A stretch of DNA of 64,000 nucleotides. It comes from Hyphomonas sp. (lineage in GTDB: Bacteria; Pseudomonadota; Alphaproteobacteria; Caulobacterales; Hyphomonadaceae). Location: assembly GCA_017792365.1 (NCBI GenBank), contig CP051229.1, positions 2,666,001 through 2,730,000 of the forward strand. The letters run 5' to 3'. The stretch's first letter is position 1; each line of letters begins with the position of its first letter. The notes below the pieces were generated by a model. That model saw nothing but the letters and a program-made list of their open reading frames with translations. It was not told where the DNA came from and did no database searches. The translations under genes were made by a program, and so were the position numbers. Of this stretch, positions 39,605-47,681 are shown piece by piece.

Positions 39605-40462
39605 CTAACCATTCTCCCGGCGCGAAAGGAACGCCAAGCGCTCGAACAGCTGCACGTCCTGCTCGTTCTTCAGCAATGCGCCGTGCAGGGGAGGGACCAG
39701 CTTGTTCGGGTTCTTCTCGCGCAGCGCATCGGCGTCGATGTCTTCCGACATCAACAGCTTCAGCCAGTCCAGGAGCTCCGACGTCGACGGCTTCTTCTTG
39801 AGGCCCGGCACGTCCCGCATCTGGTAGAACGTCTTCAGCGCCTCCGACACCAGCCGCTTCTTGATGCCGGGGAAGTGGACGTCGACGATCGACGACATCG
39901 TCTCGTCGTCGGGAAACTTGATGTAGTGGAAGAAGCAGCGGCGCAGAAACGCGTCCGGCAATTCCTTCTCGTTGTTCGAGGTGATGATCACCACCGGCCG
40001 CTGCTTGGCGCGGATCGTCTCGCCGGTCTCGTAGACATAGAATTCCATGCGATCGAGTTCCTGCAGAAGGTCGTTCGGAAACTCAATGTCCGCCTTGTCG
40101 ATCTCGTCGATCAGCAGGACCGGCCGCTTCTCGGCCTCGAACGCCTCCCACAGCTTGCCCTTCTTGATGTAGTTGGCGATGTCGCGGGCGCGCTCTTCGC
40201 CCAGCTGGCCGTCGCGCAGGCGGGCCACCGCATCATACTCGTAAAGCCCCTGGTGCGCCTTGGTGGTCGACTTGATGTGCCACTCGTAGATGTCCATGCC
40301 GAGCGCCTTGGCGACTTCCAGCGCCAGCATGGTCTTCCCCGTGCCCGGCTCGCCCTTCACCAGCAACGGACGCTCAAGGGCGATCGCCGCATTGACCGCA
40401 ACCCGCAGGTCGTCGGTCGCAACATAGTCCTCGGTTCCCTCGAAACGCTTCTTGTCACTCAT
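39605..40462 (-). CDS. MoxR family AAA+ ATPase
   Basis: A 285-residue AAA+ protein. Walker A GEPGTGKT at 37-44, Walker B VLLIDEIDKAD near 115-125, sensor 1 IITSNNEKELPDAF and the arginine finger in LRRCFFHYI. MoxR ATPases act as chaperones that activate partner enzymes or complexes, usually with a VWA-domain (CoxE-like) gene just downstream. That partner is not next to it here; the downstream neighbour is the convergent Excalibur gene. No other operon member is visible. Confidence 0.9.
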   Translation of the reverse strand: MSDKKRFEGTEDYVATDDLRVAVNAAIALERPLLVKGEPGTGKTMLALEVAKALGMDIYEWHIKSTTKAHQGLYEYDAVARLRDGQLGEERARDIANYIKKGKLWEAFEAEKRPVLLIDEIDKADIEFPNDLLQELDRMEFYVYETGETIRAKQRPVVIITSNNEKELPDAFLRRCFFHYIKFPDDETMSSIVDVHFPGIKKRLVSEALKTFYQMRDVPGLKKKPSTSELLDWLKLLMSEDIDADALREKNPNKLVPPLHGALLKNEQDVQLFERLAFLSRRENG

Positions 40463-40710
40463 GCAGAAATGGCTCCCGGCTGGATCACATCGCCAGCCGG
40501 CAACGGGCTGGGTCTCATGGGTAAAGCAGATTTCTCACGCAAAGGGAAACCCGCCGCCCGCATCCAAAGCGCGCAACGGCAGGGGGGGCGCTCCCGCAGC
40601 GCCGCCGCGGCGTCCCCCGTCGGCGTCAAAGGGTTGCGTCGCGTCGCGAACCGAACGATCTAGGGCCAAAGGCCGGCGCGGCCGCTCCGCCCGGCGCATC
40701 GAGGCCGCCC

Positions 40711-41136
40711 ATGCCGCTCAAACTGTCGCTCAAACCGTCGGAACGCTTCGTCATCAACGGCGCCGTCATGCAGAACGGCGACCGGCGCACCATCCTGCTC
40801 CTGCAGAACAAGGCGTCCGTGCTGCGCGAGAAGGACATCTTCCAGCCTGAGCAGATCGATAGCCCGGCCAAGCACATCTATTTCCCGATCCAGATGATGT
40901 ACCTCCAGCCGGAGGATGCCGCAGCGTTCTACGATCAGTTCGTGCTCAGAATGAGCGAATTCATGAATGTCATCCGATCTGCGGACATTCTTAAGGAATG
41001 CGTGGCCATATCCCGCGATGTCATGGCGGCTGACTATTACAAGGCGCTGACGCGCTGCCGCAAACTGCTGACGTACGAAGAGGAACGGCTGGCCAATGTC
41101 GGTGATGGCGTACCAGAAGGCGGCGCAGAAGAATGA
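40711..41136 (+). CDS. flbT: Flagellin mRNA regulator FlbT
   Basis: A 141-residue protein starting MPLKLSLKPSERFVINGAVMQNGDRRTILLLQNKASVLREKDI, the usual FlbT beginning. FlbT binds the 5' leader of flagellin mRNA and lowers its stability until the hook is complete. It overlaps flaF by 41 bases, and three flagellins follow, so it is in the right place to act. The 250-base region before it shows no sigma-54 or CtrA motif that I could find. Confidence 0.93.
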   Translation: MPLKLSLKPSERFVINGAVMQNGDRRTILLLQNKASVLREKDIFQPEQIDSPAKHIYFPIQMMYLQPEDAAAFYDQFVLRMSEFMNVIRSADILKECVAISRDVMAADYYKALTRCRKLLTYEEERLANVGDGVPEGGAEE

Positions 41137-41470
41137 AGAGCCCCGCCAACTCGAACTGAGGGCCTTCGCCCAGGCCACGCGCGAGCTGATCGAAGCCGCG
41201 AAGATGCCGAAGACCGAGATCGGCCGCCGCGCCGAGGCGCTGTCGAAAAACCGCCGTCTCTGGACGCTGCTGGCCACGGATTGCGCTGCCGAAGGCAATC
41301 ACCTGCCAAACGCGCTGCGCGCCCAGATCATCTCGCTCTCCCTTTTCGTCGACCGGCAGTCGCGCGCCGTCATCCGCGAGGATGAATCCTTCGACGTGCT
41401 CATCGAGATCAACCGCACGGTGATGGAAGGCCTCGCGGCCACTGCGCCATCCCCCGCGCCGGCAGGCTAG
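41096..41470 (+). CDS. flaF: Flagellar biosynthesis regulator FlaF
   Basis: A 124-residue protein (MSVMAYQKAAQKNEEPRQLELRAFAQATRELIEAAK) with the typical FlaF start and the end LIEINRTVMEGLA. FlaF is required for flagellin production and is the positive counterpart of FlbT; in Caulobacter it acts with the flagellin secretion chaperone. The overlap with flbT implies coupled translation. Both match usual lengths. Confidence 0.92.
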   Translation: MSVMAYQKAAQKNEEPRQLELRAFAQATRELIEAAKMPKTEIGRRAEALSKNRRLWTLLATDCAAEGNHLPNALRAQIISLSLFVDRQSRAVIREDESFDVLIEINRTVMEGLAATAPSPAPAG

Positions 41471-41555
41471 GGCGCACCCGAACGACGCAGCGCGGTTAAC
41501 AGATCGCGCCCGTTCGTTAAGCCTGCGCTGCGACCTCGCGCCGCCGCGAGAATCC

Positions 41556-41585
41556 TTACAGCAGTGCATCTTATCTTAACTGTAA
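41556..41585. promoter_or_regulatory. Inverted TTACAG...CTGTAA in the flagellin leader region
   Basis: TTACAG (41556-41561) and CTGTAA (41580-41585) with an 18-base spacer stand 90 bases before flagellin 1. They might be a promoter/operator or a leader stem on which FlbT acts. No clear -24/-12 or -35/-10 pair was seen here. Confidence 0.3.
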
Positions 41586-41672
41586 TGCGCGATACCCGCT
41601 CTCACGCGACGCAAAACGCGTCGTTGCCGGCCAGAACGGTCGGCAGACATACCAGAACGGAGACTACCGATC

Positions 41673-42869
41673 ATGCTCAGCGTGAACACGAACTATGGCG
41701 CGTCGATTGCCCTGCAGTCCCTGAACGCCACCAACAAAGAACTCAACGAAGTCCAGAACCGCATCAACACCGGCTTCAAGGTGGCCTCAGCCCGTGACAA
41801 CGGCGCCGTGTTCGCCATCGCAGAAGGCCAGCGCGCCCGGACGACCGCCATTTCCTCAGTCCGTGACGGCATTGCTCGCGCAAACTCCGCGATCGACGTT
41901 GCTCTGGCTGCCGGTGAGTCGATCGGCAAGATCCTTCAGGACATGAAAGCCAAGGCCGTTTCGGCCCAGGCGGATGACCTGACGACCGAACAGCGCAACG
42001 CCATCCAGGCCGACTTTGACGCGCTGCGTTCGCAGATCGACCAGATCGCGAACTCTGCCCAGTTCAACGGTCTGAACCTCGTTGCGGCCGGCGGCGCGAA
42101 CCTCTCGGTTCTGATGTCGGATATCTCTGGCGGCACCACCGGTCGTTCGGTCACCTCGACCGCGATCGCTGGCTACGTTCCGGGCCTCGCTGGCTATGTC
42201 GTCAACGCCACCTCCGGCGTCACGGCTGCTGATGACACGACGTTCAACCTGAACGGCGTCGCCATCGGTACGGTCGACGTCACGGCCACGATGACTGTCC
42301 AGCAATACCTCGACGCCGTCTCGACCTCCACGGGCGGTCGCGTCACGGCTTCGTACAACCAGTCGACAGGCGCGTTCACCTACGTGGCGGCAGAAGCCGT
42401 TGCGGGTACGAACGAACTGACGCTCACGACTGCTGGTACGGCCCGCACCTGGCTCGGCCACGGTGTTGCCGCTGGTGCTGTCACCGGCGCGTCCACGACG
42501 ACCACGATCACCAACCGCGACTTCACGGTTGGCGGTTCGGGCGCCCTGGCGACGGTTTCGGCTGCTGCGAACCTGCTCAACTCGGCTGGTTCGGCTCTGA
42601 CGACCGCTGGCGACATCGACACGGCGATCACCGCCCTGAACTCTCAGCTGGCCACCATGGGCTCGCAAGCGAAAGCCCTCGACGTCCAGGCCGAGTTCAT
42701 GGCCAAGCTGAACGACGTTGTCGAACAGGGGATCTCGAACCTCGTCGACGCCGACCTCGCGAAGGAATCGGCCCGTCTCCAGTCGCTGCAGATCAAGCAG
42801 CAGCTGGGCGCGCAGGCCCTTTCGATCGCGAACCAGGCGCCGCAGCTGGTTCTCTCCTTCTTCCGCTAA
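41673..42869 (+). CDS. Flagellin 1
   Basis: A 398-residue flagellin. N-terminal D0/D1: MLSVNTNYGASIALQSLNATNKELNEVQNRINTGFKV and SARDNGAVFAIAEGQRARTTAISSVRDGIARANSAIDVAL; C-terminal D0: SNLVDADLAKESARLQSLQIKQQLGAQALSIANQAPQLVLSFFR. In between (about 150-310) is a variable insert of Thr/Ala/Gly-rich beta-structure that shares NGVAIGTV..VQQYLDAVSTSTGGRVTASYNQSTGAFTY with flagellin 2, so the insert is ancestral to both. Codons favour GCT, GGT and GTT more than other genes here, as in strongly expressed genes. It is most likely the main filament protein. Confidence 0.93.
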   Translation: MLSVNTNYGASIALQSLNATNKELNEVQNRINTGFKVASARDNGAVFAIAEGQRARTTAISSVRDGIARANSAIDVALAAGESIGKILQDMKAKAVSAQADDLTTEQRNAIQADFDALRSQIDQIANSAQFNGLNLVAAGGANLSVLMSDISGGTTGRSVTSTAIAGYVPGLAGYVVNATSGVTAADDTTFNLNGVAIGTVDVTATMTVQQYLDAVSTSTGGRVTASYNQSTGAFTYVAAEAVAGTNELTLTTAGTARTWLGHGVAAGAVTGASTTTTITNRDFTVGGSGALATVSAAANLLNSAGSALTTAGDIDTAITALNSQLATMGSQAKALDVQAEFMAKLNDVVEQGISNLVDADLAKESARLQSLQIKQQLGAQALSIANQAPQLVLSFFR

Positions 42870-42875
42870 ACCTGA

Positions 42876-42918
42876 GCCGGGCCGGGCGCGCTTCGCGTCC
42901 GGCCCGCTTAAGTCTTTC
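42876..42918 (+). terminator. Hairpin terminator of flagellin 1
   Basis: A long GC stem (GGGCCGGGCGCG with CGCGTCCGGCCC, loop CTT) starting ten bases after the stop, followed by a pyrimidine-rich, T-containing stretch. Confidence 0.6.
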
Positions 42919-43143
42919 CCTTTCCAGAGCGCGCGCAGTAGGCGCCCGCTCAGGCTGGGGGGCTGGTGGGACGCGGGGCGGGCAAATCTGTCCGCCCCCG
43001 GCCCGTCCGGAACAAAATGACCGGGCAGGATTTGCCGCGCCGTGCAGGAAATGCCGGGCGCGGTTTCATGCGTCCGCCGCCGGGTTAACCCGAAAACCCC
43101 ACAAATACGGGCATTTCGCGCTCACGCTTTAACTGTTTCAGAT
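42919..43143. other. Gene-free region between flagellin 1 and flagellin 2
   Basis: About 225 bases of no coding appearance. It contains ordinary GC-rich sequence; the only clear element is the sigma-54 type promoter at its end. Confidence 0.4.
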
Positions 43144-43158
43144 TGGCACGACGCTTGA
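43144..43158 (+). promoter_or_regulatory. Sigma-54 type promoter of flagellin 2
   Basis: TGGCACG-ACGC-TTGA: the -24 part is perfect (TGGCACG), the -12 part has GA where GC is standard. Spacing between GG and the -12 doublet is right. Start of transcription would be near 43170, giving a leader of about 50 bases. Typical for late flagellar genes in Caulobacter relatives under FlbD. Confidence 0.6.
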
Positions 43159-43221
43159 ACTGCAGCCTGCGACCCCACGCCCGCATTGGGCGCAGAGCAG
43201 AATAGAAGCGGAGTTGATCCG

Positions 43222-44424
43222 ATGCTGAGCGTCAACACCAACTACAGCGCGATGGTTGCGCTTCAGAACCTCAACATGACCAACACGCAGTTGGAAGAGG
43301 TCCAGAACCGCATCAACACCGGCTTCAAGGTGGGCAGCGCCAAGGACAACGGCGCGGTCTTCGCTATCGCCGAAGGGCAGAGGGCGAGGCTGAATGCACT
43401 CGCCTCCGTCACCGACGGGATCAACCGCGCCACCTCCGCCATCGACGTGGCCCTCTCGGCCGGCGAGTCGATCGGCAAGATCCTGCAGGAAATGAAGTCC
43501 AAGGCCGTCTCAGCCCAGGCCGACGACCTCACCACCGAACAGCGCCAGGCCATCCAGGCCGACTACGACGCCCTGCGCGCCCAGATCGACCAGATCGCCA
43601 ACTCGGCCCAGTTCAACGGCCTCAACCTCGTCGCAGCCGGCGGCTCCAGCCTGCCGGTCCTGATGTCCGATTTGTCCACCGGAACGGTCGGCCGCCAGAT
43701 CTCGTCAGCCGGCATCGCGGGCAACATTCCGGGTCTCTCGGCCCAGCTGTCCGCCTCGATCGGCTACGCAGGCGACGAGACCGTAACCTTCAACCTCAAC
43801 GGCAACGGCATCGGCACGGTGGCCATCACCGGTACGCTGACGGTGCAGGGCTATATCGACCAGGTCTCGACCCAGACCGGCGGTCGCGTCACGGCGAACT
43901 ACAACCAGGCGACCGGCACATTCACCTACGTCGCCGGCGAAGCCGTGGCCGGCACCAACGAACTGACCATCACCGGCGTCAACGTCGCCGCCGGTAACGA
44001 AACCAACTTCCTCGGCGTCGGCGTCGCCGCCGGCGCGGTCACCGGCTCGTCGGTCACCACCACCATCGTCGATCTCGACTTCACGGTCGGCGGCACCGGC
44101 GCGCTCGCCACGGTGTCAGGCGCCGCAAACCTGCTCTCGACGGCTGGTTCGGCCCTTACGGCTTCCGGCGACCTTGAGTCCGCGATCATCGCCCTCAACG
44201 TCCAGATGGCCAGCCTCGGCTCGCAGGCCAAGGCGCTCGACATCCAGCACAACTTCCTCACCGCGCTGTCGGACACGGTCGAGAAGGGGATCGGCAACCT
44301 CGTCGACGCCGACCTCGCCAGAAAGCGCCAAGCTCCAGTCGCTGCAGATCAAGCAGCAGCTCGGCGCCCAGCCCTCTCGATCGCCAACCAGTCGCCCTGT
44401 GTTCTCCTGTCGCTGTTCCAGTAG
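43222..44424 (+). CDS. Flagellin 2, C-terminal D0 helix disturbed
   Basis: A 400-residue flagellin parallel to flagellin 1, with MLSVNTNYSAMVALQNLNMTNTQLEEVQNRINTGF and the same central insert. The end should read DLA.ESAKLQSLQIKQQLGAQ.LSIANQSP, but the frame shifts at about 44321 (two bases missing) and back at about 44371 (one base missing). The result DLARKRQAPVAADQAAARRPALSIANQSP destroys the hydrophobic heptads of the D0 helix that are essential for filament packing. Net change is three bases, so the overall frame ends well. Sequencing error or a real lesion are both possible. It has its own sigma-54 type promoter. Confidence 0.85.
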   Translation: MLSVNTNYSAMVALQNLNMTNTQLEEVQNRINTGFKVGSAKDNGAVFAIAEGQRARLNALASVTDGINRATSAIDVALSAGESIGKILQEMKSKAVSAQADDLTTEQRQAIQADYDALRAQIDQIANSAQFNGLNLVAAGGSSLPVLMSDLSTGTVGRQISSAGIAGNIPGLSAQLSASIGYAGDETVTFNLNGNGIGTVAITGTLTVQGYIDQVSTQTGGRVTANYNQATGTFTYVAGEAVAGTNELTITGVNVAAGNETNFLGVGVAAGAVTGSSVTTTIVDLDFTVGGTGALATVSGAANLLSTAGSALTASGDLESAIIALNVQMASLGSQAKALDIQHNFLTALSDTVEKGIGNLVDADLARKRQAPVAADQAAARRPALSIANQSPCVLLSLFQ

Positions 44425-44433
44425 CGTAGAGTA

Positions 44434-44480
44434 AGGCGGCCCGAGACAGGACGGCCGCCAGCGCTGCTCCGCAGCAGCGC
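44434..44480 (+). terminator. Two tandem hairpins between flagellin 2 and 3
   Basis: GGCGGCC/GGCCGCC (44435-44459) and directly GCGCTGCT/AGCAGCGC (44461-44480, CCGC loop). No clear T-run. They can end flagellin 2 mRNA or form the leader of the next gene. Confidence 0.45.
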
Positions 44481-44567
44481 GAAACCTTCCATTAACGAAC
44501 ACTAAAGAAGAATTGTCCCGAGAAGACGGGCGATTGCGCATGGTGCGCCACGCCCGCGGAGACGGGC

Positions 44568-45404
44568 ATGGTCGACAGCATCAACAACGCCACCGGCGTC
44601 CTGACCGCGCTGAGACAGCTGCAGAACGCCTCCTCCAGCCTCTCTGACTCGGAAAACCGCGTCTCCACAGGCCTGCGCATCCGTCAGGCGCGCGACGGCG
44701 CCGCCGAATACAAGTCCGCCGCAACCATGACCAACGACATGGGCGCGCTGCACGCCGTCACCATGTCGCTCGGCCGCGCCGAAGCGATTTCCGATACGGC
44801 CATCGCCGCCGGCGAACAGATCTCCAAGCTCCTCATCGAGATGAAGGGCATGGCGGTCGCCGCCTCATCCGCCGACCTGTCCGACGACCAGCGCGCCAAC
44901 TATTCTGCGCTGTTCGAACAGAACAAGGAACAGCTCGTCACCTTCATCCGCGCGGCGGCGTTCGACGACGCCAATACGCTGGACGGCACCAAGCCCAACG
45001 GCGTCTCCTTCCTCGCGGACGCCGACGCCGCCCAGCAGCTCACCCTGAAGGGCCGCAACTTCCTTCCGGGCGGCGGCATCAACCTCCTCGGCGGCGACAT
45101 CACGTTCGCCACGGCCGGATCCGCCCACCAGGCGGTCCTCGCGATCGACGCCACGATCGAGAATGTCGGGCGCGAACTGGCCGACATGGTCTCGGAAAAC
45201 CGCCGCGTCCGCGACCAGGTGAAGTTCGTCGGCAAGCTGGCCGATGCGCTGGCCTCAGGCGTCAGCCGTCTCGTCGATGCCGACCTTGCGGCAGAAAGCG
45301 CGCTGATCCAGGCGCTGCAGGTCAAGCAGGCCCTGACCACCGAAGCGCTGAACATCGCCAACCGCGCGCCGCAATCCCTGCTGACGCTCTTCCGCTCCTC
45401 CTAA
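44568..45404 (+). CDS. Divergent minor flagellin (FljJ-like)
   Basis: A 278-residue flagellin-fold protein, clearly different from the other two: MVDSINNATGVLTALRQLQNASSSLSDSENRVSTGLRIRQARDGAAEYK at the start and VSRLVDADLAAESALIQALQVKQALTTEALNIANRAPQSLLTLFRSS at the end. It lacks the central insert and is of standard Caulobacter length. Minor flagellins of this kind sit near the hook in small amounts. The ATG is within a plausible leader behind two hairpins. Confidence 0.85.
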   Translation: MVDSINNATGVLTALRQLQNASSSLSDSENRVSTGLRIRQARDGAAEYKSAATMTNDMGALHAVTMSLGRAEAISDTAIAAGEQISKLLIEMKGMAVAASSADLSDDQRANYSALFEQNKEQLVTFIRAAAFDDANTLDGTKPNGVSFLADADAAQQLTLKGRNFLPGGGINLLGGDITFATAGSAHQAVLAIDATIENVGRELADMVSENRRVRDQVKFVGKLADALASGVSRLVDADLAAESALIQALQVKQALTTEALNIANRAPQSLLTLFRSS

Positions 45405-45442
45405 CCAAGCCTTCAGCCCCACAATGCGGGGCGGGCAGGGCG

Positions 45443-46702
45443 TCAGGACGAGACCATCTCTTCAAGCTGGTAGACCGCGCTGCGGCGTTGCGGCATCGAG
45501 CGCCGGATCGATTGCAGCATCACGTTGAACGACATGATGATCAGCAGGAGCCCGCAGGCCACGAGACCGGCCGTCTGCATCATCAGCCCCGGCGTCCACT
45601 CGATCACGGTCCGCGCCGAGTTCAGCATCCGCCCCGGATCGTTCTGCGCCAGCGCAACCGCCTTGTCGCCGCCCGCCTGACTGACCAGCTTCGCCCGGCG
45701 CAGGTCCGACGAGTTGCGCACCAGCGACAGGATCGTCACGGCTGACATCGGCGATGTCGCTTGTGCAATGTCGTTGATCAGCCGCAGGTCGCTGAGCAGC
45801 AATTCCAGCGCCTCTGCATCCGCGCTGGAGCGGAAGACGTCTTCGAGAATGCCGGGCCCGTCGGTCACATAGCCGAATTCGTGCTGCAGCTTGGCGCTCA
45901 GCTGGCGCTTCAGCCGCTGGGGCGGCGCGGCAAGGTAAAGCTTTCGCTCGAGGTATTCGACGAACTCCGCATCAAGGCTTTCGGCGCGTCGGGCTGACAG
46001 GGCGATCGATGCGCCGTTGCGCGCCTCGTCGTCGGCCAGGATCAGGCCCACGCCTGAAAGCGTGAAGGCGAACTCGTCGATCTCGCCGTTGCGCGTCCAG
46101 CGGGCGGCCTGCAGCGACAGGTCGCGAAGATCGCCCAGCACCGAAAATTGCGAAGCGCTCACCGGCATGTTGCTGGCGGCGACTTCATAGCTGTCGTCGC
46201 CGGCCGCCGCAGCCTCTCCCTCGGCTTCGTCCGCATCGAACTGAGCGGTCAGCGGCGCGGTCTTGCGCGTATATTCCGCCTGCAGGTCTCCGGGCAGGTA
46301 GGCGAGGGCGGCGTCAATGGCGACCTGCTCGCCGCCGCCGTCAGCGACCCCGATCCGCGCCTGTAATGATTCTGCTTCGTCCGGCGCCAGCATCTGCGGC
46401 GCCGCCAGCAGCAGGCCCCTGACGGCGGTCATGTCGCCGGCATCAAGCTCTTCGCCGACAAACCGGGCCCAGGTGTCGCGATCCTGTCCGCCATTGCGGC
46501 GGGCCAGCCGCTCGAATCGCGCGTCGATCGCGGCCTTGGTCGCGTCGACCGATTCGGTGGTCGCCGATGTGCGCAGGTGCTCTTCGCCATAGGCGGTAAA
46601 CAGCGCGCGCGCCGCGATGAACGGCGTCACGCAGATCAGCAGGTTGAACGCCAGGGCCGCATAGGCGGCAAAGGGGTGGCGTCGCTTCCGTCGGCGGTAC
46701 AT
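45443..46702 (-). CDS. Uncharacterised two-TM protein in the flagellar cluster
   Basis: A 419-residue protein without a recognised family. TM1 at about 11-33 (FAAYAALAFNLLICVTPFIAARALF) and TM2 at about 378-402 (LMMQTAGLVACGLLLIIMSFNVML) embrace a large acidic, helix-rich domain that would be periplasmic. Cytoplasmic tail LQSIRRSMPQRRSAVYQLEEMVSS. It lies between the flagellins (convergent) and the FlgN-like/flgJ/flgI unit (same strand, 209-base gap), so it probably has a flagellum- or envelope-related role. Worth noting: position and topology resemble motor accessory proteins, but nothing more can be said. Confidence 0.65.
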   Translation of the reverse strand: MYRRRKRRHPFAAYAALAFNLLICVTPFIAARALFTAYGEEHLRTSATTESVDATKAAIDARFERLARRNGGQDRDTWARFVGEELDAGDMTAVRGLLLAAPQMLAPDEAESLQARIGVADGGGEQVAIDAALAYLPGDLQAEYTRKTAPLTAQFDADEAEGEAAAAGDDSYEVAASNMPVSASQFSVLGDLRDLSLQAARWTRNGEIDEFAFTLSGVGLILADDEARNGASIALSARRAESLDAEFVEYLERKLYLAAPPQRLKRQLSAKLQHEFGYVTDGPGILEDVFRSSADAEALELLLSDLRLINDIAQATSPMSAVTILSLVRNSSDLRRAKLVSQAGGDKAVALAQNDPGRMLNSARTVIEWTPGLMMQTAGLVACGLLLIIMSFNVMLQSIRRSMPQRRSAVYQLEEMVSS

Positions 46703-46911
46703 TCAGCCGGCACCCGTCATCTTGTAGCGGCCAGAGCCAATCACCTCGCCTCCACATGGCGCTCACAGCGCCCCCCGTCGTCTTCTTCGGCGCCGTGCCT
46801 CAGAGATCAAGGGAAAGTTGCTGTCACGACCGACAAACGTCGGCGCGCGCGCTGCGTTTTTTCACTTATCCGTTTGGATGGCCGAACCGGCCGACCGGCA
46901 TGCAGCCAGAA

Positions 46912-47358
46912 TCAGGCCTTGGCGTCAACGGCGACGCCGCCGGCGCGGGACGGCCCGTTGGAGCGAACGGCGCCATTTGCGCCATATCCGTCCGGCGCCT
47001 TCTTCACGCGCGCCACTTCCGAGGCAATGGACTGGACCAGTCCCTCGGTCACACTGCGCCGGGCGGCGATCGCCGCCGCATGGCGTTCAAGCTTTTCCGC
47101 CAGATCGATCGAGATCTTGGCCAGCTTTTCCTTGTTCGGCTTGCTCGCCCCGGACAGCAGGGCGGGTTGCTGCTTCACCCGCTCCACCTCAAGCCGCCAG
47201 GCATGCACCAGCCGTTCCTTTTCCTCGGCGTTGAATGAGGCGCCATCCAGCTGGTTGGCTTTCAGGGCTGCAATCTCGGCGTCGACCAATTGGGTGATCC
47301 GGCTGGCCATCGCCGCCATTTCCTCAGCGCGCTGATCGGCGTTTGCGGCTTCGATCAT
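46912..47358 (-). CDS. FlgN/FlbY-like flagellar protein
   Basis: A 148-residue, mostly helical protein. Its features (AEEMAAMASRITQLVDAEIAALKANQLDGASFNAEEKERLVHAWRLEVERVKQQPALL) recall the FlgN chaperone pattern of alternating helices in which a flagellar hook-filament junction protein is bound. The start overlaps the flgJ stop as ATGA, so it is the last gene of flgI-flgJ-flgN. The C-terminus is disordered (GANGAVRSNGPSRAGGV). Family identity is inferred from position and length. Confidence 0.65.
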   Translation of the reverse strand: MIEAANADQRAEEMAAMASRITQLVDAEIAALKANQLDGASFNAEEKERLVHAWRLEVERVKQQPALLSGASKPNKEKLAKISIDLAEKLERHAAAIAARRSVTEGLVQSIASEVARVKKAPDGYGANGAVRSNGPSRAGGVAVDAKA

Positions 47359-47681
47359 GTCTCAAGCCCCTGCATTCTCAAGAGTTCCGCCAAGACGGAA
47401 TCGGCGATCCCGATCCCGCCGGCCGAGGAAATCGCCTCGGCGTACTTGTCCAGCAGCATCGGCCGGAAGACTTCCTCGGCGTTGCCGCCGCCAAACGGAC
47501 CGTCGGTTTCGATGCCGGCAAACATCGGCTGCAGCATCTCGGCGATGAACATCCGCTCGAATTCCTGGGCGACCCGTTCGGCTTCCTCGCGCGTCCGCAC
47601 CCCGGCGGCCTTGGCCGACAGCTGGTCGGCCTTGCCGGCATTGGCGTTGATCGGCGGAAGGGGCAGGGGCAGGTCGGTCAT
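47355..47681 (-). CDS. flgJ: FlgJ-type rod-binding protein (no muramidase domain)
   Basis: A 108-residue protein equal to the rod-binding half of FlgJ: VAQEFERMFIAEMLQPMFAGI, then EVFRPMLLDKYAEAISSAGGIGIADSVLAELLRMQG. The peptidoglycan hydrolase half of enteric FlgJ is missing, as usual in Alphaproteobacteria, where a separate enzyme opens the wall. ATG at 47681 shares a base with the flgI stop (TGATG); a GTG one codon earlier is possible. Confidence 0.88.
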   Translation of the reverse strand: MTDLPLPLPPINANAGKADQLSAKAAGVRTREEAERVAQEFERMFIAEMLQPMFAGIETDGPFGGGNAEEVFRPMLLDKYAEAISSAGGIGIADSVLAELLRMQGLET

